Below, piece by piece: positions 46,668 to 56,181 of a stretch of 64,000 bases of DNA (position 1 is the first letter of the stretch; the number at the start of each line of letters is the position of its first letter). The stretch covers positions 868,501 through 932,500 of the forward strand of contig OX485805.1 of NCBI GenBank assembly GCA_950295325.1, written 5' to 3'. The DNA comes from Polytrichum commune. Its lineage: Eukaryota > Streptophyta > Polytrichopsida > Polytrichales > Polytrichaceae. The position numbers were made by a program, and so were the translations under genes. The notes beneath the pieces were generated by a model that saw only the letters and a program-made list of their open reading frames with translations, searched no databases and was not told the origin of the DNA.

Positions 46668-47061
46668 GAGCATCCTCAGTCGGTCTAGGTCAAGCTCACT
46701 GCAAACCAAGACCTATCTTGCTTAAAATTGCTCAAAATTTAGAGGGAGTGCACCAAATCTTGCTTAAAATGGACAGATCCTCCCACACTCCCTCTAAATG
46801 TCAAAAATTTGGAGGGAGTGTGGGAGGATCTTTCCATTTTTAAGCAAGATTTGGTGCACTCCCTCTAAATTTTGAAAATGTGGTGTTTTCAATGAGGGAT
46901 TTCACCTACGTCAAATTTTTACAATTCTTTTTTCTTGAGAAATATCTCACGTTTATTTAGGTGTGCTTCTAATGATGGTAATTTCAGTTTCTAATTTTAG
47001 GTCAGTCAGAAGATAGGTTTTGGTTTGCAGTGAGCTTTACCTAGACCGACTGAGGATGCTC
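46668..47061. mobile_element. Tourist-type MITE, 394 bp, TTA target duplication, with internal long hairpin
   Basis: TIRs of about 40 bases: GAGCATCCTCAGTCGGTCTA, then GGT(C)AAGCTCACTGCAAACC, inverted at the right end. Flanks are TTA at 46,665-46,667 and 47,062-47,064. Inside, 46,731-46,800 pairs with about 46,808-46,876 (AGAGGGAGTGCACCAAATC and its inverse, TCCTCCCACACTCCCTC and its inverse), so a transcript would fold into a long, nearly perfect stem. No coding capacity. Confidence 0.88.
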
Positions 47062-47439
47062 TTATACAATGTTCTCATCAAAACCAACCACATACAAGGC
47101 ACCCCTATGAAACAGAAAGTTAAATTTCGAAACATGGCAAGCCACTGCAAAAAAAACCACTGTAGATCAAACATGGCACACAAACCTCTACATGAAGAAC
47201 TACATCATATGGGCATAATACTCACATTCTTAAGTTTAACTTGCACAATGCATATACACCAATGGCTCATCTATAACCCCCAACAAACATGAAATAGGCA
47301 ACATAGCCGGCTTAGGTGTCTACATCCCAACCAACAATCTTTGAATCGTTGAAAAACTCTCGAGCTTGCAAAACATACTCAAGGCCGAACTAAATGCTTC
47401 ACTAATAGCAATAACCACTACACAACACCACCCGCATGG

Positions 47440-48820
47440 GACTTTCACTTATGTCCCAATTGGGAAATTTCCCAAAATTCCCCTTCATGTCCTGTGGTTC
47501 ATAAGGCTTGAAAGGGAATGTGGAAAGTGTGGGAATTTTGCTCATGCTCCCTTGATTGATAATGGGAATGTTTAGTTGGACATGGGAAATTGTGTAGATG
47601 GGACGTTTTGTATGGATGATGGGATTATGCTACTGGGGAGTTTTTTCAAACGGAGATTTCAAAAAATGAATAATCATACACATTGCATGAACTTTGTCTA
47701 ACCTACAGGTGAGGGAGGCCCTTCCCACTTACAAGATGAGACTTAAGTAGCGAAAGGATTTGAATCTTGGACATCACCACCCTACTCCAACACCTTAGCC
47801 ATCAACTCATTGCACATTTTATGAGAAATTGGAGGGCTTTCAAGCACTTTATATGTAAGCCTGCATTTACCTTGTAATGAAAGAATGTAGAAATTAAAAC
47901 ACCTCTCCTCCATCCAACATAAAAACTTGTCCCTTCTAGAATTTTGGCGGATTCATCTCAAATAATTTGGACTAGACTAATATGGGGTCTTTGAACCTAA
48001 ATTTGGTGTCTAGATGACTAAAAATAGAAAATTGAGGCTTATCATACACTAATATAAGAATCAAATAAATGAAAGAAAAATGAAGAAAACATATGTTTTA
48101 GAATTTTTATATGTCATTTTTCAACATCTACACAGATCTGTTAGGATTTGCAAGTGGTTGAAAATGACCTATATAAGTAGTCTCATAACAACATATTAAA
48201 TTAGAATGTTTGTATGATGACCTAGAATATACTTATATGCACTTTTTTTTAAAATCAAAAAAATCATTCATTATAATGTAAAAAATACTTGCATCAAACA
48301 CAAATTTGGCAACTTTACTTATGAGTATTAAGTAAAGGGTCAATTTAATATTTTTTGTTCATTCTTTTTGGAACTGTTATTGCATCATATACTTGGAGGT
48401 CATGATATATTAATTTCCAATGTATTATAATTTTAAAAAATACATAATCAAAATTTGATGTTTTCTGGAACATAGTGCTTGATCCACTAGTTCTAATGCA
48501 AGGAGCACTAGGAATGCAAATGAGAATAACACGGAAATCATGGAAAAACGTCCAACTTTTTATCATCATTGATTGTAAAGCTTTACACGGCCATTAATAA
48601 ACTTAGGATCCTTCAATTTTGGAACCATTAGGTCTAGAAAACATATCAAGTAGGCTTACAATAAACCTATGGATTCTTTATGTGACATAGAGTGTAACAA
48701 AGGTTCATAGTCTATGTAGTTCCCTTCTTGTTTTCCCACAATTCCTCCAACGTTCCCATGATATCAACAAGTGGTGAATTCACTTACAACAAATGCGTGC
48801 AAGGATCAAAGATTGTCCAC
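47440..48820. other. AT-rich insertion within the LINE relic, class unknown
   Basis: Collinearity with the intact LINE breaks at about 47,440 and resumes near 48,840. I could not find matching ends or a target duplication. No ORF is recognised. Confidence 0.4.
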
Positions 48821-49056
48821 TTTTATGTGTTCCCCCCCCCCCTCCAGACACACACTGGCATAATAGGCTATGAAATCTGTACCCAATTAACAAATGATGG
48901 AACCGCCCAAAACAAACCCACTATCACACCCGAAATACACATATAGCCCACACCACACCATGTTGGCTAAATGGAATCCTAACCAATGCAAACATAGGCA
49001 CCATTTGCAACCTACAAGTACACATAAAGAAAGACCCCTAGAAGAATGGATTAAGA

Positions 49057-49760
49057 CTACACCGTTTATGGAATTTGGTGTCACATACACTATTTGCAAA
49101 GGCCTCAACTAGATGCCTAGAGGTCTCAAAGTGTCAAGCCCACTAATTGCCAATATGATTTCACATATCAACATAAGTAACTTCTTTAAGTGAAAAATAT
49201 CTACATTATGACATTTAAAATAACAAATTGGGATACGTTAGATGATAGTCTCATATTTTAGTATTAAGAAGACGATTTGTTTTAGCATAACATTATTCAG
49301 ATACACACACTTGTTCTATGGGAATGACAATATTCCACGTAGTATTCCCCACATTCAGACTGAATGTGGAGAATATCCAAGGATACTACTTGGAATACTA
49401 TCCATCCCACAAAACAAGCATGTGTATTTGAATAATGTTATGGGTGTACCAATGGCAAGTGTGATGTGTTTACATTTTGGTATGCATGACTTGAAAGATA
49501 TTCTTGAGCATAGTATTGGCAAGTGTGTCATTTGTGTACACTTTAGTCGACTTGTAGGCCATTGTGTAACATACGCATGCACCTCATACACTAGTGAACA
49601 TATTCATGCCAACATACTAGTAAGCGCACTTGAATGCCAAGTGTCATGAGGTGACACTTATAATGAAGTTGTTAATCGTTGATGTAGCCTAACATACTAT
49701 GCCTCAAAATAAGGTAAGTGACATTATTACGCATGTGACGCTAAATACCGTAAATGGTGT
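49057..49760. mobile_element. Family-2 TIR element (CTACACCGTTTATGG ends), about 704 bp
   Basis: The left end CTACACCGTTTATGGAATTT and the right end AAATACCGTAAATGGTGTG are inverted. Much of the interior (AGATGCCTAGAGGTCTCAAA, GTACCAATGGCAAGTGT, CAAGTGTCATGAGGTGACAC) is shared with 53,818-54,865. It interrupts the LINE relic. A 135-codon frame inside has no counterpart in the sister copy and crosses the nested foldback, so it is not a gene. Confidence 0.65.
49286..49442. mobile_element. Foldback MITE, 157 bp, nested in the family-2 element
   Basis: Almost the whole length is one inverted repeat: CATAACATTATTCAGATACA at the left and its inverse at the right, meeting at CCACATTCAG/CTGAATGTGG. 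The sister family-2 copy at 54.0 kb lacks it, which proves a later insertion. A half copy (CATAACAATGTTTTGTGGGA...CACCACAT) lies at 61,440-61,520. Confidence 0.7.
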
Positions 49761-50560
49761 GCCCAATCCAAATTTACGTATAATTGTAGATAAATGGGTG
49801 TCCAATGACCAAATCAACCACAAACTCTCCAATCACTTATGGAAAGCCCTTTAGACACCAAATTAAACTTTGGACACTAATTACACATGCAATCACTATA
49901 AAAACATTTTTGGCCAACTACACATCCAAACCCAAGTTACTGCACACTATTCCCCAACAACACCACATATAGACACATGGTTGCATATACTTTCCACATG
50001 CTCAAATGGACAAATAATAGGACTCCATATAGCCCGTCATAACAACATTGTACTCCAAATAGCACACAACGATGCTCTAATCAAACAAACACACAAGATC
50101 TGAAACCCTCATCAATGCATGAAATCAAAACTCTAGGCCCCAAGACATCACAATTCAGACTAGCTTTTCCAATGCACATGCACCACCTCCCCATGTACTT
50201 GCCTAGCTAGACTCAGGCCAAACATCCTATGTACTAGGTGCCCCCCCTGCCCCCACAATTGTTATACAATTCAAGAATTCACCTATTGCCAATATTGATT
50301 TCCCACCACCACCCATAGAGAAAAATGTATTAAATACAACCCAATCATGCAAACACTTAGAGCCGTTGGATAGAAAGTCAACCCTCTCATTACTATCACT
50401 ACAAGGTTCAAGGGAGCCATCCAAGCATGCTCAATTCAAGAATTGGAAAGCATCAAACCTATAACCGAAAATGTTAAAAGTACTCTTGAAACACATACAC
50501 CAAGTCGCCATGAAATACCTCACATACCTTGTACCAAACAAAAGAACTAGCTTGACAACA

Positions 50561-51380
50561 ACCCATGGCAAGCGACCCAATTTGGGTTGATGGATAATAT
50601 CTTCCCTACATTAATCCCACCTAACTCATTCATCCACAATCAAAATGATTATAAACCTCAAGCCAACATGGATATCTATTCAGAGACAAATAAGTTGTGC
50701 AATTTGGCGATGCTTAAAATGTGGAAATATTTATCAAAGTGGAAAGTGGTGATGTTTTTGTTGTGTTAGGTGTTCATGCAAGGGTGTTAACTCCAATCAC
50801 TGGTTCCCACTCCAATGCAAACTTCGCATGAACATCAATGATGTATATTTTGGTAGAAGTGAAATATTTTTTGATGTCTTTGTAAAAATGGCCAAGTTTG
50901 TGCTCACATCCGCCGCTCAGTTTAACATTTGGACACTCTCTAATTCTAAGTTATTTCTTTGCGTAGATGTGGTTAGAAATATGAGACAGTTTACATACTC
51001 CAAATGCAAGGTGGCTAGCCTGTTGTGATTTGCACAATTTGGCTTGAGAATTTCTGGAGATGCTCAATTATTGAGTTGTTCTCATCTAGTGGTTGATCAC
51101 GCAAGCCTTCCGCTTGATATTTCCCATGTAAATTTGATTGGTCAGAGATCTTTCACAAAGAATAAAACATGGCATTTTCTCGTGCATCACTTCCTTCAAT
51201 TGTTATGATCTAAAAATCTAAAGGATTATTCATACCCATTTTTTGCCCCTCGTTGTAGCTCATGTTTCTTGAAGATCCTACGGGACAAGTCCCATCTAAC
51301 CTCAAAACTTGTCCATGAAAAATCCACAACCAACGTTGAGTGAAATGCACTGAAAACAACCCTTTCAGGGGCTTGGGCAT
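50561..51380. other. Intergenic DNA, nothing recognised
   Basis: Short frames only, up to 66 codons, without family resemblance. Confidence 0.4.
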
Positions 51381-51384
51381 GATA

Positions 51385-51898
51385 CAGTCAGTATTAAAAT
51401 ACACTTGGAAGATACAGGACGTTGTTTCTTGACATGATACAGTCAGTATTAAAATACACTCAGAAGATACAGGACGTTGTTTCTTGACATGATACGGTCA
51501 GTATTAAAATACACTCGGAAGATACAGGACGTTGTTTCTTGATATGATACAGTCAGTATTAAAATACACTAAGGAGATACAAGACGTTGTTTCTTGACAT
51601 GATACAATAAATATTAAAATACACTCGGAAGATACAGGACGTTGTTTCTTGAGATGATACAGTCAGTATTAAAATACACTCGGAAGATACAGGATGTTGT
51701 TTCTTGACATGATACAGTGAGTACTGAAATACACTCGGAAGATACAGGATGTTGTATCTTGACATGATACAGTCAGTACTAAAATACATACAGGACGTTG
51801 TATCTTGACATGATACAGTCAGTACTAAAATACATACAGGACGTTGTATCTTGACATGATACAGTGAGTACTAAAATACACTCGGAAGATACAGGACG
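51385..51898. repeat. 55-bp minisatellite, about eight full and two shortened units
   Basis: Units start at 51,385, 51,440, 51,495, 51,550, 51,605, 51,660, 51,715 and 51,770, each CAGTCAGTATTAAAATACAC followed by TCGGAAGATACAGGACGTTG and TTTCTTGACATGATA. From 51,770 two units lack a 9-base piece (period 46). The array ends abruptly 130 bases after the stop of the minus-strand gene at 52.0 kb. Units next to the gene use GTACT where distal ones use GTATT, a sign of stepwise expansion. Confidence 0.92.
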
Positions 51899-52028
51899 TA
51901 GATGGCCAGTCTGATGTTTACGACAACGCTCGCTGTGGACGAGCCGCCTCCCGTCGACCAGAATGAGCCCAGGCACCATGACTCGCATTTGCTGCAGCAG
52001 CAGTCACAGGAACGCGTTGATTTCCCCC

Positions 52029-52742
52029 TCAAAGGATTCGTTTGTATGCCTTTTCTAATGCCGAATCTGCTGCGACAGTGGCTATATTGGCTTCAGCTGC
52101 TAGTCCAATGCCAATTCCAGCCACTGCTACGAACGACATACCACCTTCCTGGAACAGTTGATCCCACGTAGGATTCTGTTTGAAGCCGAGAGCTTCAATC
52201 AATTTGAATGCTGGACACAAGTGGTCCGCGAGGTGATTTAAACCTTTAATACTACAACTGGTGAAAAACATATCAGACACTTCCTTGATTAGAGCTTCGG
52301 CTGCAGTTGCCGGTGACGCCAAGTCCATGCCAGCCAAGTTTGACGCAGCCGCAACGAAATCATCGTGACCTAGAAACAGAACGGTCATGGCACTTCTGAG
52401 AGCTGCTCCCGCAAGGAGGTGCCTGTTCTTGTTCGCACGGTCGGATCCCTCCCGAAGGTCGCGACCGTGATATGCTTTTGCCGCCTTCTCAATCTTCCGA
52501 CGACTCTGAATTGCTACAACCAGTTCGCGAACATTCAAGGTAGTGCTGACGACATTTGAAGGAAAGACGCACATAAGGAATCCGTTGATGAACACTCCTG
52601 TCATCGCACTGCCAATCTTGAAGCTGTGGGCCTGGTGCAGTTTCTTAAGTGCCTCCGGGGTTAGTTTTGCCAGCCACGCATCCAATTCTGTTTTGTCGTT
52701 CCGTCCCAGTGTCTCCCAAAACAGCCGCCCATAGAGCACCAT
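52029..52742 (-). CDS. Unrecognised intronless protein, 237 residues, with small hydrophobic segments
   Basis: ATG at 52,742 (MVLYGRLFWETLG), stop at 52,029. GC content is higher than the surroundings and the frame is open throughout, so the gene is probably real. The N-terminal half has an amphipathic region (LTPEALKKLHQAHSFKIG) and a hydrophobic stretch MTGVFINGFLMCVF. The middle is charged (QSRRKIEKAAKAYHGRDLRE). The C-terminal half is Ala-rich with FVAVAGIGIGLAAEANIATV near the end. There is no signal peptide or catalytic motif that I recognise, and no Cys pattern. Single-exon structure next to a minisatellite could mean a lineage-specific gene, a retrocopy or a transferred gene; the sequence does not decide. 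Regulation not visible. Confidence 0.65.
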   Translation of the reverse strand: MVLYGRLFWETLGRNDKTELDAWLAKLTPEALKKLHQAHSFKIGSAMTGVFINGFLMCVFPSNVVSTTLNVRELVVAIQSRRKIEKAAKAYHGRDLREGSDRANKNRHLLAGAALRSAMTVLFLGHDDFVAAASNLAGMDLASPATAAEALIKEVSDMFFTSCSIKGLNHLADHLCPAFKLIEALGFKQNPTWDQLFQEGGMSFVAVAGIGIGLAAEANIATVAADSALEKAYKRIL

Positions 52743-53817
52743 TGTAACTTAATGAACTGCAGAAGTTTCCGTGGGAAAATTAGTAAGCACGAGCGCACCT
52801 GAGAATCTCCCAGCTCCACCAGTAGCAAACAGTTAGATAGAAACCAACTTCACATGGACACGAGTGCCATTTATGTCCAATTTTGCGGCCATAGCCTCCT
52901 CTCAGTTATGAACCACATATTAGGACGCTCCACAACACCTCCATTTGCAACTCGTGTATCAACTAAAACTAGTGATTCAGCAGCTGCAGGCTGTAAGAAT
53001 ATATAGAGCACTGAGTGCTTGCAGGCAGAAGTAGGCGAGTAGCCGGACTCAACCCAAGACAGACTGCTCTCCTCCCCCCCTTGTATCGAAATACAACCGA
53101 TCCACAGAGGAGCACCACAATAATAAGTACCTCCATCTGACCTGCCCATCGTTACACAAGCCACCTGAAGAGCATGAAGAGAACCTCAAACATCGATCAC
53201 CTGCAAGGAGTTCCTTGGACTTGGTGGAAGTTCATGGAGGGCCGCCCTTGGAGTGTACCGACAGATTGTGACCACATCAGCGCCGGATCATAAACATCTC
53301 CGAGATCGGCGTATCGTGCAGTGGATTCCACGCTACGGGAGGAGGTTGTATAAACAACACCGGAAGTGGGGCCACAAGAGATAGAGTTCCCATGTAGGCC
53401 GCTCGCCCACCACATTCTAGTGTGCATAAGGATAAATCCGCCCAAATGTAGAGGGAACATGATGGGGTAGGGTTCGTATGTGTCAACTAGCTACTTCCAT
53501 CTTCTGAAATCTGGGCCCACCTACTAACATTCTCTAGGTTAAACCAACTGGCTCCTTTTAAAACCGGTCTTCAAAATTTTTAGTGATTGGTACTTGTAGG
53601 TTGAAGAATTAGTGGATGCATGGAAGTCTAGCGGTCCGTGTTCGCATTCTAGTGGACCACTAGAATGTGGTTAGGTGGTGGCTTGCACTAAAGTACATGC
53701 GAATTCCTCCAACCCATTATTTTTTAGAATCTAGTGGGCGACCGGCCTACATGGAATCTCACCCTTACTATCTAGGTAGTAGGGAGATTTATGGGGTTCC
53801 AACATATATACACAGTA
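52743..53817. other. Upstream region of the 52-kb gene and intergenic DNA
   Basis: Moderately GC-rich to about 53.5 kb. Minus-strand frames at 52,871-53,164 and 53,197-53,460 show no family features. No TATA box could be assigned with confidence. Confidence 0.35.
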
Positions 53818-54865
53818 CTACACCGTTTATGGTATTTAATGTCACGTACATTGTTTGCAAAGGGCCTAAACTAGATGCCTAGAGGTCTCAAAGTGTCACA
53901 CCCACTAATTGCCACTATAGTTTCATTTGTCAACATAAGTGACTTCATTAAGTGAAAAATTATGTACATTAAGACATTTAGAGTAGCACATTGGGATATG
54001 TTAGATGATAATCTTGTATTTTAGTATCAATGGGACAATCTTGTTGAGTGTACCAATGGCAAGTGTCATGTGTAGGGGTGCATCTATTTTTAATTTAGTT
54101 GAAATATGCATTTTAAAATGCATTTTAAAATACTTAGCAAATTTTGAGATTTTTTTTATGTTTTTATATTATAAATTCACAACTACAATCAGTCCATGCC
54201 AATGGGGCGAATATAAACACGCAGAACTTTGTCAATTGTTCCATATTACCATATAGCATTAGTATATTCAAACTCAATGGCAATGCTTGAGCCCTAAGCC
54301 TTGCCACATGAACTGACGAATACTGGAATATGGATTTCGCATTGGGGGACTACCATGTGCAATCTTGGATATTACATACTTGGGCGGAGAAAAGCTTGAA
54401 GATTTGATTATGGAAGAGGGGAATATTTCGACAGTGATTTGCCAAGGACCTCACGGATTGATGCCTTTGTTGATTTTCAATTAAAAAACATTAAAAACAT
54501 TTCAAAATATTTCAAAATGTAATTTGTGATGCCGCCTCCGACCTCTAGAATAAAAAATGCAGCACTAGTCGCATGTTTACATTTAAGGATGCATGACTCG
54601 GAAGATATTCTTGAGCATACTAATGGCAAGTGTCATTTGTGAACACTTTAGTCAACTTGTAGATCATTATGTAACATAGGCATGCACCTCATAACATTAT
54701 TGAACATACTCATACCAAGATATTAGTAAGCACACAATGAACGCCAAGTGTCATGAGGTGACACTTATGGTGAAGTTGTTAATCATCAATGTAACTTAGG
54801 ATACGCCTCAAAATAGGGTAAGTGACACTATGATGCATGGACACTAAATACTATAAACAGTGTAG
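53818..54865. mobile_element. Family-2 TIR element with an internal insertion
   Basis: Left CTACACCGTTTATGGTATTT and right AAATACTATAAACAGTGTAG. The interior is shared with 49,057-49,760 up to about 54,074 and again from about 54,570. The intervening 0.5 kb begins TAGGGGTGCATCTATTTTTA and ends in TAAAAAATGCAGCACTA, weakly inverted, and is a separate later insertion with no clear target duplication. Confidence 0.6.
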
Positions 54866-55067
54866 AGTTATTTTGTAAAGTAAAGGAGATGAAACCATGG
54901 GCTTAGTCCCAAACCTTGAGTAACTTTATGAGAATTAACATAAAGTCACCCACATTCCTCAATGCTTAAATTACCATACACAAAGAGTGGTGTTGGGCTA
55001 TTAAAAACGGTGTTCTAGCTTGTCCTACTAGGATGGGTGGGCCAAGCTAGCCTTGCATAGGCCAATC

Positions 55068-56173
55068 CAGTGCTCAAAATTGAAGTCTTCAGTGCCCTTC
55101 AAATGGGTTTTGGGACTTCAAAAAATACCTCAAGGAAAACAACCCTTCAAAACATAATCCTCATGTCTAAGTGCTCCCTTCACTTGAAGTGCTGGATAAA
55201 TAGTACCCTTCAAGTACTGTTCATCATCTCAAGTAGCCGTTTAACTCCGGCTGTCTAACTTTGGGCTCCAGATCTCATATCCAGATGGGAATTAGTCCAA
55301 ATGGGAATTGTATGTTGATAGGTTTGGTTGTGAGAAAGTGCATACTTTGCACTATGACTCTATGCCCAGGTGTGATGTAGGGGGCTCGTTGGAGGATTGC
55401 ATCACCCTTGGTAGACTATACGTCCAAAAGGTTATTGACTCACTAAATGATCGTTTCCCCGACTTGCCCATTTTTAATGCGGCCAGGCTTTTCAACCCAA
55501 AACACTATCCCATGGATGCATTGGATCGAGGCACTTTAACTGAGCAATGGTTGAACCGGTTGGTGACACATTTCAAGGGGAGCTCTGTTCTTGTTGATCA
55601 AGCCAATGCGGAGTTGCTCGAATTTGTGGAGATGTTATCTTTAGCTTGTCAACACCAAAGTATGCATGAAGATTGGGTTTTTTGTGGCCGTGACCGAGAG
55701 TTTAAGATCAATTGGCCAACCCTAATGTCGCTATGGCAAGCCATACTTGTGATCCCTACTAGCACTGCTGTTTGTGAGCGTGGTTTTTCAAAGCATAATT
55801 GGGTTAAGAGCGAAAGGAGAACATGCCTAAACCTTGACACACTTGATGCATTGATGAGGGTTAGCCTAAATAGTTTGGGAGTTGAATTCATGGATTGGAA
55901 TGGCATTTTTGACACTTGGAAAACCGCTACAGTAACCAACAAGCGTAGGGCATTGTCACTTCAAGAGGTGGAGTTAGATAGTTGATTCTCCATTATTTCA
56001 TTGTACTAGAAGCATGTACCATGCAAATCATGCATAATTTTAATATAAGTTTTATATTTCTTTGAAAATTTTCCATTGACGTCCTAGATTTAGATATGCC
56101 CTTCAATTGCAATGCTGAAATTTCAGAGCCCTTCAAAATGAAATTCATATGAGGGCTTCAATTTTGAGCACTG
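55068..56173 (+). mobile_element. hAT element copy A, 1,106 bp, 8-bp target duplication GGCCAATC
   Basis: TIR CAGTGCTCAAAATTGAAG at both ends. The flanks are a perfect 8-bp repeat GGCCAATC (55,060-55,067; 56,174-56,181). Subterminal repeats of CCCTTCAA/TTGAAGGG occur at both ends (for example AGTGCCCTTCAAATGGG on the left and ATGCCCTTCAATTGCAATGC on the right). It encodes only the C-terminal part of the transposase. Copy B at 60,046-61,150 is nearly identical in opposite orientation. Confidence 0.95.
55308..55985 (+). CDS. hAT transposase C-terminal fragment (225 codons), copy A
   Basis: The open frame begins at a TTG, so no genuine start is certain; the fragment could be expressed only from an internal ATG or by fusion. 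It reads ITLGRLYVQKVIDSLNDRFP, FNAARLFNPKHYP, WLNRLVTHFKGSS, HEDWVFCGRDREF, WPTLMSLWQAILVIPTS, CERGFSKHNWVKSERR and LNLDTLDALMRVSL: the end of the RNase H-like fold and the hAT dimerisation domain. No stop or frameshift is present, and the translation is identical to that of copy B. The BED zinc finger and the first catalytic aspartates are absent, so the element depends on a transposase supplied elsewhere. Confidence 0.85.
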   Translation: MYVDRFGCEKVHTLHYDSMPRCDVGGSLEDCITLGRLYVQKVIDSLNDRFPDLPIFNAARLFNPKHYPMDALDRGTLTEQWLNRLVTHFKGSSVLVDQANAELLEFVEMLSLACQHQSMHEDWVFCGRDREFKINWPTLMSLWQAILVIPTSTAVCERGFSKHNWVKSERRTCLNLDTLDALMRVSLNSLGVEFMDWNGIFDTWKTATVTNKRRALSLQEVELDS

Positions 56174-56181
56174 GGCCAATC

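Larger units (their letters stand above)
45940..50560 (+). pseudogene. Old, interrupted relic of the same LINE lineage (RNase H and C-terminal region)
   Basis: Collinear pieces match the 0-8 kb element. 45,980-46,640 corresponds to its 5.74-6.60 kb part (WLIGK.., then WEGIGPAHPPN...ISIHWARLAAKE against WVGNGYAHPH...ALHWARLAAQ). 47,250-47,440 carries the RNase H start (YTNGSSITPN, LQNILKAELNA). 48,840-49,050 carries HTGIIGYE...LTNDG, matching the RNase H end. 49,790-50,100 matches KWLDNK...NDFW through ADTWLHVL (here IDTWLHIL) and the following RHNKAVWEI (here RHNNIVLQI). 50,170-50,240 matches the CTCTTQRCHCNARLKPD segment. Frameshifts and stops are many. Intruders: the MITE at 46,668-47,061, about 1.4 kb of AT-rich DNA at 47.44-48.82 kb, and the family-2 element at 49,057-49,760. 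Confidence 0.75.

Noticed and set aside
49242-49649. 135-codon plus frame
   Set aside because: It crosses the foldback MITE and is not conserved in the sister element at 53.8 kb.
51559-51789. Minus-strand repeat protein in the 55-bp array
   Set aside because: The 55-bp unit is not a multiple of three and the frame depends on indels; noncoding minisatellite is the simpler reading.
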